From contig OY969915.1 of NCBI GenBank assembly GCA_963704545.1, forward strand, positions 1,550,001 to 1,614,000: a stretch of DNA of 64,000 nt, given 5' to 3'. Both the position numbers and the translations under genes were made by a program. Below are positions 21,625 through 29,233 of the stretch, in pieces (position 1 is the stretch's first letter; each line of letters begins with the position of its first letter). Under the pieces are notes generated by a model. It did not search any database. It had not been told where the DNA came from and worked only from the letters and a program-made list of their open reading frames with translations. Source of the DNA: VRUE01 sp963704545 (GTDB taxonomy: Bacteria; Actinomycetota; Thermoleophilia; Solirubrobacterales; 70-9).

Positions 21625-22515
21625 GTGACGCCCACCTTCCTCGCTGTTCCGAACGTCTCCGAGGGGCGGGACCCCGATCGCATCGCCGGCCTGCAGGGCG
21701 CCTTCGCGCGCGGGGCCACCCTGCTCGACCGCCACTCCGACGCCGATCACCACCGAACCGTGTTCACTCTGGTGGCGGACCCCGTGCCGCTGCGCGATGC
21801 GCTCCTCTCCGGTGCCGCGCAGGCGATCGAGACGATCGACATGAGCGGCTACGACGGGTTGCACCCGGCGGTCGGCGCGCTCGACGTCTGCCCGGTCGTC
21901 TGGCTCGACCCCGCCGACCGTGACGCCGCCCGCGCCGAGGCGGTCGAGATCGCGGCCCAGATCGGCGGCCTCGGCGTTCCGGTCTTCCTCTACGGCGATC
22001 TGGCCCGCCGCCCCGAGCACGCCGAGCGCGCCTATTTCCGCAACGGCGGGCTCGCCGAGCTCTGGCTGCGGATGGAGGGCGGCGAGCTCCATCCGGACCA
22101 CGGGCCCGCATTCCCCCACCGGACCGCGGGCGTGACGCTGATGACCGCGCGGCCGCCTCTGGCCGCCTTCAACGTCGAGCTCGACAGCGGCGACCCCGAG
22201 CTTGCCGGCTCGGTTGCCGCGGGCCTGCGCGAGTCCGGGGGTGGCCTGCCGGGTGTACGGGCACTCGGGTTGGTGCTCTCCAGCGGTCGCGCTCAGGTCT
22301 CGACCAACGTCCACGATCCCTTTGCGGTTCCGCTGGCCGAGGTGGTCGAGCGCGTCCGGGTGCTGTCCGCTCTGCTCGGCGCGTGCCCGGTCGCAGCCGA
22401 GGTCGTCGGGCTGGTCCCGGAGGCGGCCCTCGCCGGCTACCCCTCCGACGTGCCGATTCGCGACTTCGATCCCGCCATGCAGACGATCGAGGCACGCCTG
22501 CGGCCCGCCGCGTAA
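21625..22515 (+). CDS. Glutamate formimidoyltransferase
   Basis: 296 residues corresponding to the N-terminal transferase half of FtcD. VPNVSEGRD, LLDRHSDADHHRTVFTLV and HPAVGALDVCPVVWL are diagnostic. The cyclodeaminase half is absent, as in many bacteria. It transfers a formimidoyl group from formiminoglutamate (histidine degradation) to tetrahydrofolate, or formyl in the reverse sense. The GTG start at 21625 lies 4 nt after the peptidase stop, so they are probably one operon. No hut genes are visible in the window. Confidence 0.87.
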   Translation: MTPTFLAVPNVSEGRDPDRIAGLQGAFARGATLLDRHSDADHHRTVFTLVADPVPLRDALLSGAAQAIETIDMSGYDGLHPAVGALDVCPVVWLDPADRDAARAEAVEIAAQIGGLGVPVFLYGDLARRPEHAERAYFRNGGLAELWLRMEGGELHPDHGPAFPHRTAGVTLMTARPPLAAFNVELDSGDPELAGSVAAGLRESGGGLPGVRALGLVLSSGRAQVSTNVHDPFAVPLAEVVERVRVLSALLGACPVAAEVVGLVPEAALAGYPSDVPIRDFDPAMQTIEARLRPAA

Positions 22516-22540
22516 GTCGTCCGAACGCTAGATTCAGCCC

Positions 22541-22912
22541 ATGGCACAGACGAAGAAGAAGCGCCGCCGCAAGCACCGCGGCACCCAGGGAGGCCGTGTC
22601 GACGCCAACCGCCGGCCGTCGCGCCCGCGCAACCGCGCCGAGGCGAAAGCCCGCGCCCGCGCCGGCACCAGGAAGAAGGGCGCACCGCGCGGCGACCAGC
22701 CGCCGACCTGGCGCAGCGCGATCACTCGCGGTCTGGTCGCGGCCGTCATCTTCACCGTCCTGCTCGTGTTGATCTTCAAAAAATCGGTCGGCGCCGCACT
22801 CGGCCTCGGCGCCTTCATGCTCGCGTTCTACATCCCCGCGGGCTACTACATGGACATGCTGATGTGGCGACGCCGGGAGCGGGCGCGGATACGCGCATCC
22901 GAACAGCCGTGA
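22541..22912 (+). CDS. Basic small membrane protein
   Basis: 123 residues. The first ~60 are extremely basic (KKKRRRKHRGTQGG and AKARARAGTRKKG) and presumably contact RNA, DNA or phospholipid head groups. Two membrane helices follow (ITRGLVAAVIFTVLLVLIF and AALGLGAFMLAFYIPAGYY). No family recognised. TAGATT is 6 nt before the ATG (leaderless). The stop overlaps the GTG of the next gene, so it is coupled to the metallo-beta-lactamase-fold hydrolase. Confidence 0.7.
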   Translation: MAQTKKKRRRKHRGTQGGRVDANRRPSRPRNRAEAKARARAGTRKKGAPRGDQPPTWRSAITRGLVAAVIFTVLLVLIFKKSVGAALGLGAFMLAFYIPAGYYMDMLMWRRRERARIRASEQP

Positions 22913-23553
22913 CCCTCGACATCCGCCAGCTCACGGTTGGCGCGATTGCCGAGAACTGCTTCATCGTCCGCCGCGAAGGCTCCGGCAAAGGGCTGGTGAT
23001 CGATCCGGGCGAGGAGCCGGACCGGATCCTTGCCGAGATCGACGACCTCGGGGTGAAGGTCGAGGCGATCCTGATCACCCACTGCCACTTCGACCACATC
23101 GGCGCCGTTGCGCCGGTGGCGAGGATGACCGGTGCCCCGGTCTACTGCCCGAAGATCGAGGTCCCGGTACTCGCCGACATCATGTCCTTCGTGCCGATGG
23201 ACGGCTTCGGCCCTTACGAGAGCTATGACGCCGACGTGGCGGTGGAGGGCGGGGAGAGCCTCGAGCTGGCCGAGCTCACCCTCGACGTCATCTTCACCCC
23301 GGGCCACAGCCCGGGCCACGTCACCTACTCGGTGCGCGACCACGACACCATCTTCTCGGGCGACGTGCTCTTCCAGGGCTCGGTCGGACGGGTCGACCTG
23401 CCGGGAGGCAACGGGCCGACCCTGATGCAGTCGATTCGCACCCTGGTCGCGTCCTTCCCTCCGGAGACCGGCGTATACCCGGGCCATATGGGCGTCACGA
23501 CGCTGGGGGCCGAGCGGGCGACGAACCCCTTCCTCGCCGAACTCTCGGGGTAG
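22909..23553 (+). CDS. Metallo-beta-lactamase-fold hydrolase (glyoxalase II-like)
   Basis: 214 residues. Metal motif THCHFDHIGA (the HxHxDH core), TPGHSPGHVTYSV, SGDVLFQGSVGRVDLPG and YPGHMGVTTLGAE supply the two-metal site. This is the short YcbL/glyoxalase II-like class, likely a thioester hydrolase; the substrate is unknown. The GTG start at 22909 overlaps the preceding stop as GTGA and matches the family N-terminus (LTVGAIAENCFIV). A longer upstream start would run into the previous gene and is rejected. Confidence 0.87.
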   Translation: MTLDIRQLTVGAIAENCFIVRREGSGKGLVIDPGEEPDRILAEIDDLGVKVEAILITHCHFDHIGAVAPVARMTGAPVYCPKIEVPVLADIMSFVPMDGFGPYESYDADVAVEGGESLELAELTLDVIFTPGHSPGHVTYSVRDHDTIFSGDVLFQGSVGRVDLPGGNGPTLMQSIRTLVASFPPETGVYPGHMGVTTLGAERATNPFLAELSG

Positions 23554-23590
23554 GGCGCCGAGCCACCCTCGGCAGGTAAGGTCGCGCACT

Positions 23591-24844
23591 GTGGCGGGAC
23601 TCAAGTATCAGGCGCCTCGCGGGACGTTCGACGTCCTGCCGGCGGCTGCTCTCACGCGAGGGAGGATCGCGAAGACCGCCGCGGCGGTCTTCGCCCGAGC
23701 CGGCTACGAGCCGATCGCCACACCCAGTTTCGAGGACACGGAGCTGTTCGAGCGGGGCGTCGGCCACTCCACCGACATCGTCCGCAAGGAGATGTTCACC
23801 TTCGAGGACAAGGGGGGGCGCAGCCTCACCCTGCGCCCCGAGGGGACCGCGCCGATCTGTCGCGCCTACGTCGAGCACGGGATGCACAAGCTCGCGCAGC
23901 CCGTGAAGCTCTCCTACACGGGCCCGTTCTTCCGCCACGAGCGCCCCCAGGCCGGGCGCTACCGACAGTTCCACCAGCTCGGGATCGAGGCGATCGGCAG
24001 CGATGCGCCGCTCGCCGACGCGGAGGCGATCGGGCTGTTCGCCGAACTCGTCGCCGAGCTCGGCGTCCCCGGGGTCGAGTTGCGACTGGGAAGCCTGGGT
24101 TCGCTCAGCGCCCGCCAGGCGTACCTGGAGGAGCTGAAGGCGCATCTTCGCGCTCACGAGGAAGAGCTGTCCAAGGAGGTGCGCGAGCGGATCGACGCCA
24201 ACCCGCTGCGTGCCTTCGACGCCGACGACGAGGGCACCCGCGCGGCGATGGCGTCGGCACCGAAGCTGGTCGAGCGCCTCGAGGGCGAGGACGCCGAGCA
24301 CTTCGCGGAGGTGCGGTCCCTGCTCGACGCCGCGGGTGTCGAGTACGAGATCGACCCGACCCTGGTGCGCGGCCTCGACTACTACACGCGGACGATCTTC
24401 TCCTTCGTCTGCGACCGCCTCGGCGCCCAGTCGGAGATCGGCGGCGGCGGTCGCTACGACGGTCTGGTCGAGCAGCTTGGAGGGCCGCCGACGCCGGCGA
24501 TCGGGTGGGCTGCGGGGATCGAGCGGATCGCGCTGGCGCTTGACGAGGACGAGGTTCCCGCCGGGCGGGACGTCTTCGTCGCCACCGCCGATGAGGAGCA
24601 CGACCGACGCGCGTTGGCACTGCTCCTGGCCGGCGAACTGCGCAAGGCGGGACTCTCGGCCGAGGTCGACCTCGGTGGGCGCGGCCTCAAGGGCCAGCTC
24701 AAGCACGCCGACCGCCTCGGCGCGCGCCGCGTCCTGATCCTCGAGGACGCCGGGGCCGCCCAGCTTCGCGACATGCGCAGCGGCGAGCAGCGTCCGGTCG
24801 ACACGGGCAACCTGATCGAGGAGATCACAGGAGGGCAGGCATGA
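23591..24844 (+). CDS. hisS: Histidyl-tRNA synthetase
   Basis: 417 residues, class II synthetase charging tRNA-His in the cytosol. Motif 2 GPFFRHERPQAGRYRQFHQ, histidine loops VRGLDYYTRTIF and GGGRYDGLVEQLGG, and the C-terminal anticodon-binding domain (VFVATADEEHD onward) are complete. Length is normal. The GTG start follows TAAGGT by 8 nt (leaderless pattern). The stop overlaps the ATG of aspS as ATGA, a common hisS-aspS pairing. Confidence 0.95.
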   Translation: MAGLKYQAPRGTFDVLPAAALTRGRIAKTAAAVFARAGYEPIATPSFEDTELFERGVGHSTDIVRKEMFTFEDKGGRSLTLRPEGTAPICRAYVEHGMHKLAQPVKLSYTGPFFRHERPQAGRYRQFHQLGIEAIGSDAPLADAEAIGLFAELVAELGVPGVELRLGSLGSLSARQAYLEELKAHLRAHEEELSKEVRERIDANPLRAFDADDEGTRAAMASAPKLVERLEGEDAEHFAEVRSLLDAAGVEYEIDPTLVRGLDYYTRTIFSFVCDRLGAQSEIGGGGRYDGLVEQLGGPPTPAIGWAAGIERIALALDEDEVPAGRDVFVATADEEHDRRALALLLAGELRKAGLSAEVDLGGRGLKGQLKHADRLGARRVLILEDAGAAQLRDMRSGEQRPVDTGNLIEEITGGQA

Positions 24845-26637
24845 CCGGGTTCCCGGCGCTGCAGCCGAACGGCTTCCGCGACTCGTGGTGCGGCCAGGTG
24901 CTGCCCGACCGGGTCGGCTCCGAGGTCCGCGTCGCCGGCTGGGTCCATCGCCGCCGCGACCACGGCGGCCTGGTCTTCATCGACCTGCGCGACCGCACCG
25001 GCATCGTCCAGCTCGTCTTCAACCCTGACGAGGCCGGGGGCGCCTTTGAGCTCGGGCACGACCTGCGTGCGGAGCACGTGCTTTCGGCGGCCGGCACCGT
25101 CGTCCAGCGCTCTCCCGAGACCGTAAACGCCGACCTGCCGACGGGAGAGGTCGAGCTGAAGGTGACCGCTGCGGAGTTGCTCGCGGATGCCGAGACGCCG
25201 CCCTTCCAGATCGAGGGGTTCGCCGGCGAGGCGGGCGAGGACGCGAGGCTGCGCCACCGCTACCTCGACCTGCGCCGCGAGCAGATGCGCGAGGCGCTCG
25301 AACTGCGTCACCGGGTCACCGCGGCGATGCGCGAGTTCCTCGACGGCGAGGGTTTCCTCGACATCGAGACACCGGTCCTGACCCGCTCGACGCCCGAGGG
25401 CGCTCGCGACTTCCTCGTCCCCAGCCGCCTCCAGCACGGCTCCTTCTACGCGCTGCCCCAGTCGCCGCAGCTTTTCAAGCAGCTCTTGATGGTGGCCGGC
25501 TTCGAGCGCTACTACCAGGTGGCGCGCTGCTTCCGCGACGAGGCGACCCGCGCCGACCGCCAGGCCGAGTTCACGCAGCTCGACGTCGAGATGTCCTTCG
25601 TCGACGTGGACGACCTGATCGAGGTCAACGAGCGGTTGCTCGCGCACGTCTTCGAGCGGGTCGGCGGCCCGCGGGTCCAGCTGCCGATGGAGCGGATGCC
25701 CTACGACGAGGCGATGGACCGCTTCGGGACCGACCGTCCCGACCTGCGCTTCGGCCTCGAGCTGGTCGACCTCGGCGAGGCGCTGCGCGAGACCGAGTTC
25801 AAGGTCTTCCGCTCGGTGCTGGAGGGCGGTGGCGCGGTGCGGGGGCTCAACGCCGGCCGCCGCGAGATGCCGCGCTCCGAGCTCGACGGGCTTATCTCGC
25901 GCGCCCAGGAGCTGGGGGCAAAGGGCCTGGTCTGGGCATTTCGCGAGGGAGAGGGTTGGCGTTCGCCGACCGCGAAGTTCCTCTCCGAGGAGGAGCTGCG
26001 CGAGCTCAACGCCCGGCTCGGCGCCGAGGAGGGCGACCTGTTGCTGTTGGTGGCCGACGAGCGGCCGGTCACCGACGCCGTCCTCGGCCAGATGCGGATC
26101 GACCTGGCCGAGCGCTTCGACCTGATCCCGGAGGGAGAGGACCGCCTGGTCTGGATCGTCGACTGGCCGCTGATGGAGTGGAACGGGGGAGAGGGACGCT
26201 GGGACGCGCTGCACCACCCGTTCACGGCTCCCGCCGGCGAGTTCGACCCCGACGACCCGGGTGCGGCCCGCGCCCTCGCCTACGACGTCGTCTGGAATGG
26301 GCAGGAGCTGGGCGGCGGCTCGATCCGCATCAGCCGCGCCGATACGCAGCAGGCTGTCTTCGCCGCGCTCGGAATCGACGCCGAGCAGGCCGAGGCGCGC
26401 TTCGGCTTCCTGCTCGAGGCGCTGCGCTACGGCGCCCCGCCGCACGGTGGCATCGCCTACGGCGTCGACCGAATCGTGCAGCGCCTGTACGGGGCTGAGA
26501 CCATTCGAGACGTGATCGCCTTCCCCAAGACCGCCTCGGGCTTCGACCTGCTGACCGGCGCTCCGGCGCCCGTCGACGAGATGCAGTTGAAGGAGCTGGG
26601 GATCTCACTGCACCAGCGCAAGCTCGCCGGGCACTAG
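24841..26637 (+). CDS. aspS: Aspartyl-tRNA synthetase
   Basis: 598 residues of bacterial AspRS: N-terminal OB fold (VAGWVHRRRDHGGLVFIDLR), catalytic QSPQLFKQLLMVAGFERYY and RDEATRADRQAEFTQLD (motif 2), the GAD insertion domain, and motif 3 (GIAYGVDRIVQRLYG). It attaches aspartate to tRNA-Asp; in lineages without asparaginyl-tRNA synthetase it also charges tRNA-Asn, which cannot be judged here. Translationally coupled to hisS. Confidence 0.95.
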   Translation: MTGFPALQPNGFRDSWCGQVLPDRVGSEVRVAGWVHRRRDHGGLVFIDLRDRTGIVQLVFNPDEAGGAFELGHDLRAEHVLSAAGTVVQRSPETVNADLPTGEVELKVTAAELLADAETPPFQIEGFAGEAGEDARLRHRYLDLRREQMREALELRHRVTAAMREFLDGEGFLDIETPVLTRSTPEGARDFLVPSRLQHGSFYALPQSPQLFKQLLMVAGFERYYQVARCFRDEATRADRQAEFTQLDVEMSFVDVDDLIEVNERLLAHVFERVGGPRVQLPMERMPYDEAMDRFGTDRPDLRFGLELVDLGEALRETEFKVFRSVLEGGGAVRGLNAGRREMPRSELDGLISRAQELGAKGLVWAFREGEGWRSPTAKFLSEEELRELNARLGAEEGDLLLLVADERPVTDAVLGQMRIDLAERFDLIPEGEDRLVWIVDWPLMEWNGGEGRWDALHHPFTAPAGEFDPDDPGAARALAYDVVWNGQELGGGSIRISRADTQQAVFAALGIDAEQAEARFGFLLEALRYGAPPHGGIAYGVDRIVQRLYGAETIRDVIAFPKTASGFDLLTGAPAPVDEMQLKELGISLHQRKLAGH

Positions 26638-26807
26638 ATGATTGATTCCACGACCCCGCACACCTGGATGACGCCCGTGGCACTGCGCATCTCTGCGTCC
26701 TCGGGTTTGCCATTGGCGCCGCCAAAGGCTGCACCCTGCGTCCTTGATCTGCTTGGCCGCGCGCGCCCCCAGTCACACGCGGCCGTGGAATCAACCATCT
26801 AGCCGAG

Positions 26808-27110
26808 ATGCGCTTCTTCGGCCGGATCCGAGCTGTGTTCAAGCCCGGGCCCGGCCCGGGGGCGACGCCGGTCAACGTCGACGACCCCCGTTTCGACAGC
26901 TGGGAGGTGGTTCGCGACTTCGTCGACGTGCGGACGGCTCGGGCCTGGCGCCAGGCCCTGGAAGAGGGTGGTATCGAGGCGGTCCTCACCGCCGACTGGC
27001 CACTCGACCGCTTCGGCCGCGGCGACATCGCGCTCCGGGTCCAGCCCGAAGACTGGAGCGAGGCGGAGATGCTGCTCTCCAACCTCGATCTGGATGAGCT
27101 GGACGATTGA
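26808..27110 (+). CDS. Small DUF2007-like protein
   Basis: 100 residues. The C-terminal ~60 (TARAWRQALEEGGIEAVLTA and RVQPEDWSEAEMLLSNLD) have the pattern of DUF2007-type putative signal-transducing domains: a helix that ends in a GI-x-A-V strand, then a strand and a helix. The basic N-terminus and GPGPG linker look disordered. Function unknown. The 170 nt between aspS and this gene hold no feature I can name. Confidence 0.55.
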   Translation: MRFFGRIRAVFKPGPGPGATPVNVDDPRFDSWEVVRDFVDVRTARAWRQALEEGGIEAVLTADWPLDRFGRGDIALRVQPEDWSEAEMLLSNLDLDELDD

Positions 27111-27319
27111 CGCAGGCAAAAGAGGCTCCAGCCCGCCGGTACCGCCTCTGGCTTTGATCCCTTGAAGTAAAGGGTGGGGGCCTCCTCGCAATCCCAAGGG
27201 ACCGAGAGAGATCAGCTCCCGCGCCGTTTGTGTTGGGTCAAACGGTGAGACGGCTCACGTACGGGCTCGAGCCTCGGCGCAACCGTACCACCGCACGGGT
27301 CCTGGCACCATAGGTGCGG

Positions 27320-28768
27320 ATGTCAATCGATCGCGAGCTATTCGAGGCTTACCTGCAGGATTCGAGCCGGAACGGACCGGCTCTTGACGGCGCCCTCACC
27401 GGGGCGGCCGGCGGGGCCGCTTGCGGGGATCTGTCCCGACTGTCCCTTGTCGTCGAGGGCGGCACGGTTGCGGGGGTGACCTTCGACGCTGAGGGGTGCG
27501 GGGCCACTCGGGCCGCGACCGCGGCCGTGGCCGAGATGGTCGACGGGGCGGCGGTGCTGGACGCTGCTCGGATCGGGACCGACGAGGTCGACGAGGCGAT
27601 CGGGGGGTTGACGCCGGCCAAGCGGCACGCGGCGCAGCTGGCTGCGGACGCGCTGCACCGGGCGCTGGCCCAGGCCGCGGCGTCGACGGAGGTCTTGGGC
27701 GAGCCCGCAGGCGATCGGGTGCTCGTCGCGATGTCGGGCGGGGTCGACAGCGCGGTCGCGGCGCTGCTGGAACGCGAGCGCGGGGCGGAGGTGGTCGGGG
27801 TGACGCTGAAGCTCTGGGCCGACCCGCAGACCGACGGGGCGAAGGCGTGCTGCTCCCCGGAGGCCGTGCTCGGCGCCCGCTCGCTCGCCCACTCGCTCGG
27901 GATCCCGCACCTGACGCTGGACCTCGAGGAGGAGTTCCGCCGCCGCGTCGTCGCCGGGTTCGTCTCCGGCTACGCGGACGGCAGGACGCCCAACCCGTGC
28001 ATCGCCTGCAACGGCGAGGTGCGGATCGCGGCGATGGTCGACCTCGCCGAGCGGGTCGGCGCGACCCACCTCGTCACCGGCCATTACGCGCGCATCGTCG
28101 ACGACGGCGACGGGCCGTTGCTCGCGGCCGCATCCGACGCCAACAAGGACCAGAGCTACATGCTGGCGGCGCTGCCGCCGGCGCTGCTGCGGCAGGTCCG
28201 GTTCCCGCTCACCGAGCTGACCAAGCCCGAGGTGCGTGAGATCGCGGCCCGCCACGGCCTCGCCGTCGCCCGCAAGCCCGAGAGCCAGGACCTCTGCTTC
28301 CTCTCCGGCCAGGGCAAGGCCGATTTCCTGCGCCGCCACGGTGGCCTGCGCGAGCGCGAGGGAGACCTGGTCGACCGCTCGGGCCGCAAGGTCGGCCGCC
28401 ACCGCGGCCACCACCACTTCACCGTCGGCCAGCGCCGCGGCATCGGTGGCGGGGCCGAGGAGCCGATGTACGTGCTCGCCACCGACGCCGCCGCCAACAC
28501 GGTCACGGTCGGCCCGCGCCGGGAGCTGATGGCCGAGACGGTGCGAGTCCGCAACGCGGTTCTGCACCGCGACGGGGCCCGGGTCGACGCGGTGCGCCTG
28601 CGCTACCGCGCGAGCCCCGTCCCCGCCGCGGTCTCGGCGACGGGGACGGGTCGGCATCCCAGGCTCGACATCCGGCTCGGGGAGAGGTTCGCCGGAGTCT
28701 CACCGGGCCAGACAGCGGTGCTGCTGGCCGGGGAGGCGATCGTCGGGCACGGCACGATCTGCGGCTAG
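27320..28768 (+). CDS. mnmA: IscU-like domain fused to tRNA 2-thiouridylase MnmA
   Basis: 482 residues. Residues ~1-115 resemble the IscU/NifU scaffold (FEAYLQDSSRNGPA, AACGD, EGCGATRAATAAVAEMVDG). Two of the three cluster cysteines are visible; the third is replaced (RHAAQLAADAL). From ~130 the MnmA enzyme follows: PP-loop AMSGGVDSAVAALL, catalytic cysteines in GRTPNPCIACN and ESQDLCFLSG, and the C-terminal barrel. It thiolates U34 of tRNA Lys, Glu and Gln. The fusion suggests that the sulfur donor is bound by the N-terminal domain. A GTG at 27314 is an alternative start. The 3' end overlaps the convergent small secreted gene by 4 nt. Confidence 0.88.
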   Translation: MSIDRELFEAYLQDSSRNGPALDGALTGAAGGAACGDLSRLSLVVEGGTVAGVTFDAEGCGATRAATAAVAEMVDGAAVLDAARIGTDEVDEAIGGLTPAKRHAAQLAADALHRALAQAAASTEVLGEPAGDRVLVAMSGGVDSAVAALLERERGAEVVGVTLKLWADPQTDGAKACCSPEAVLGARSLAHSLGIPHLTLDLEEEFRRRVVAGFVSGYADGRTPNPCIACNGEVRIAAMVDLAERVGATHLVTGHYARIVDDGDGPLLAAASDANKDQSYMLAALPPALLRQVRFPLTELTKPEVREIAARHGLAVARKPESQDLCFLSGQGKADFLRRHGGLREREGDLVDRSGRKVGRHRGHHHFTVGQRRGIGGGAEEPMYVLATDAAANTVTVGPRRELMAETVRVRNAVLHRDGARVDAVRLRYRASPVPAAVSATGTGRHPRLDIRLGERFAGVSPGQTAVLLAGEAIVGHGTICG

Positions 28769-29160
28769 ACCTGCGCCTGTTCTTCCTGCTCTTCCTCGTG
28801 TTCGTCGTGTCGCAGCTGGGTTATCGATTTCACGCAGCGGCTGAACTCGGTGCCCTTCTCGCCTTTGACGTGTTTCTTGCTTTTGCCCTTGCAGACCTGG
28901 CCCGGCGTCTGGTGCTCGTTGCGAGCCGCCTGGGCCGCCGTCTTGACGCAGCGGCTGAACTCGGTGCCCTTCTCGCCTTTGACGTGTTTCTTGCTTTCCC
29001 CCTGGCAGTATTTGCCGTAGGCCTTTGCCGGGGGCGGCGGAGCGGTTTCGTAGTTCGGCCCGCCCTGGCCTTTGCCGTTGCCGTTGTTGGCGAGGGCCAT
29101 CGCCGGGATCGTCAACGCCAGGGCGCCGGTTGCGAGCGCGATCTTCATTCGTAGCTTCAT
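28765..29160 (-). CDS. Small secreted repeat protein
   Basis: 131 residues. Signal peptide MKLRMKIALATGALALTIPA ending at MALA. A Gly/Pro-rich linker is followed by two near-identical 38-residue repeats (C-x-G-x-SKKHVKGEKGTEFSRCVK, each with two cysteines) and an acidic tail (EHEEEQEEQ). The start has a strong Shine-Dalgarno (GGAGG, 8 nt upstream). Function unknown. It lies downstream of the membrane-tethered sigma factor on the same strand and could be its target or partner (inference). Confidence 0.7.
   Translation of the reverse strand: MKLRMKIALATGALALTIPAMALANNGNGKGQGGPNYETAPPPPAKAYGKYCQGESKKHVKGEKGTEFSRCVKTAAQAARNEHQTPGQVCKGKSKKHVKGEKGTEFSRCVKSITQLRHDEHEEEQEEQAQV
28832..28883 (-). repeat. 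52-nt direct repeat, copy 1
   Basis: Identical to 28946-28997, offset 114 nt (38 codons), within the small secreted gene. DNA-level identity indicates a recent duplication or conversion. Confidence 0.9.
28946..28997 (-). repeat. 52-nt direct repeat, copy 2
   Basis: Second, identical copy; see 28832-28883. Confidence 0.9.
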
Positions 29161-29233
29161 CGTGCCTCCTTCGACATCGGTCGAACGGGTTTTTGGTACG
29201 AACCAACTCCTGAACGGAAAATAGGCCCGTTCG

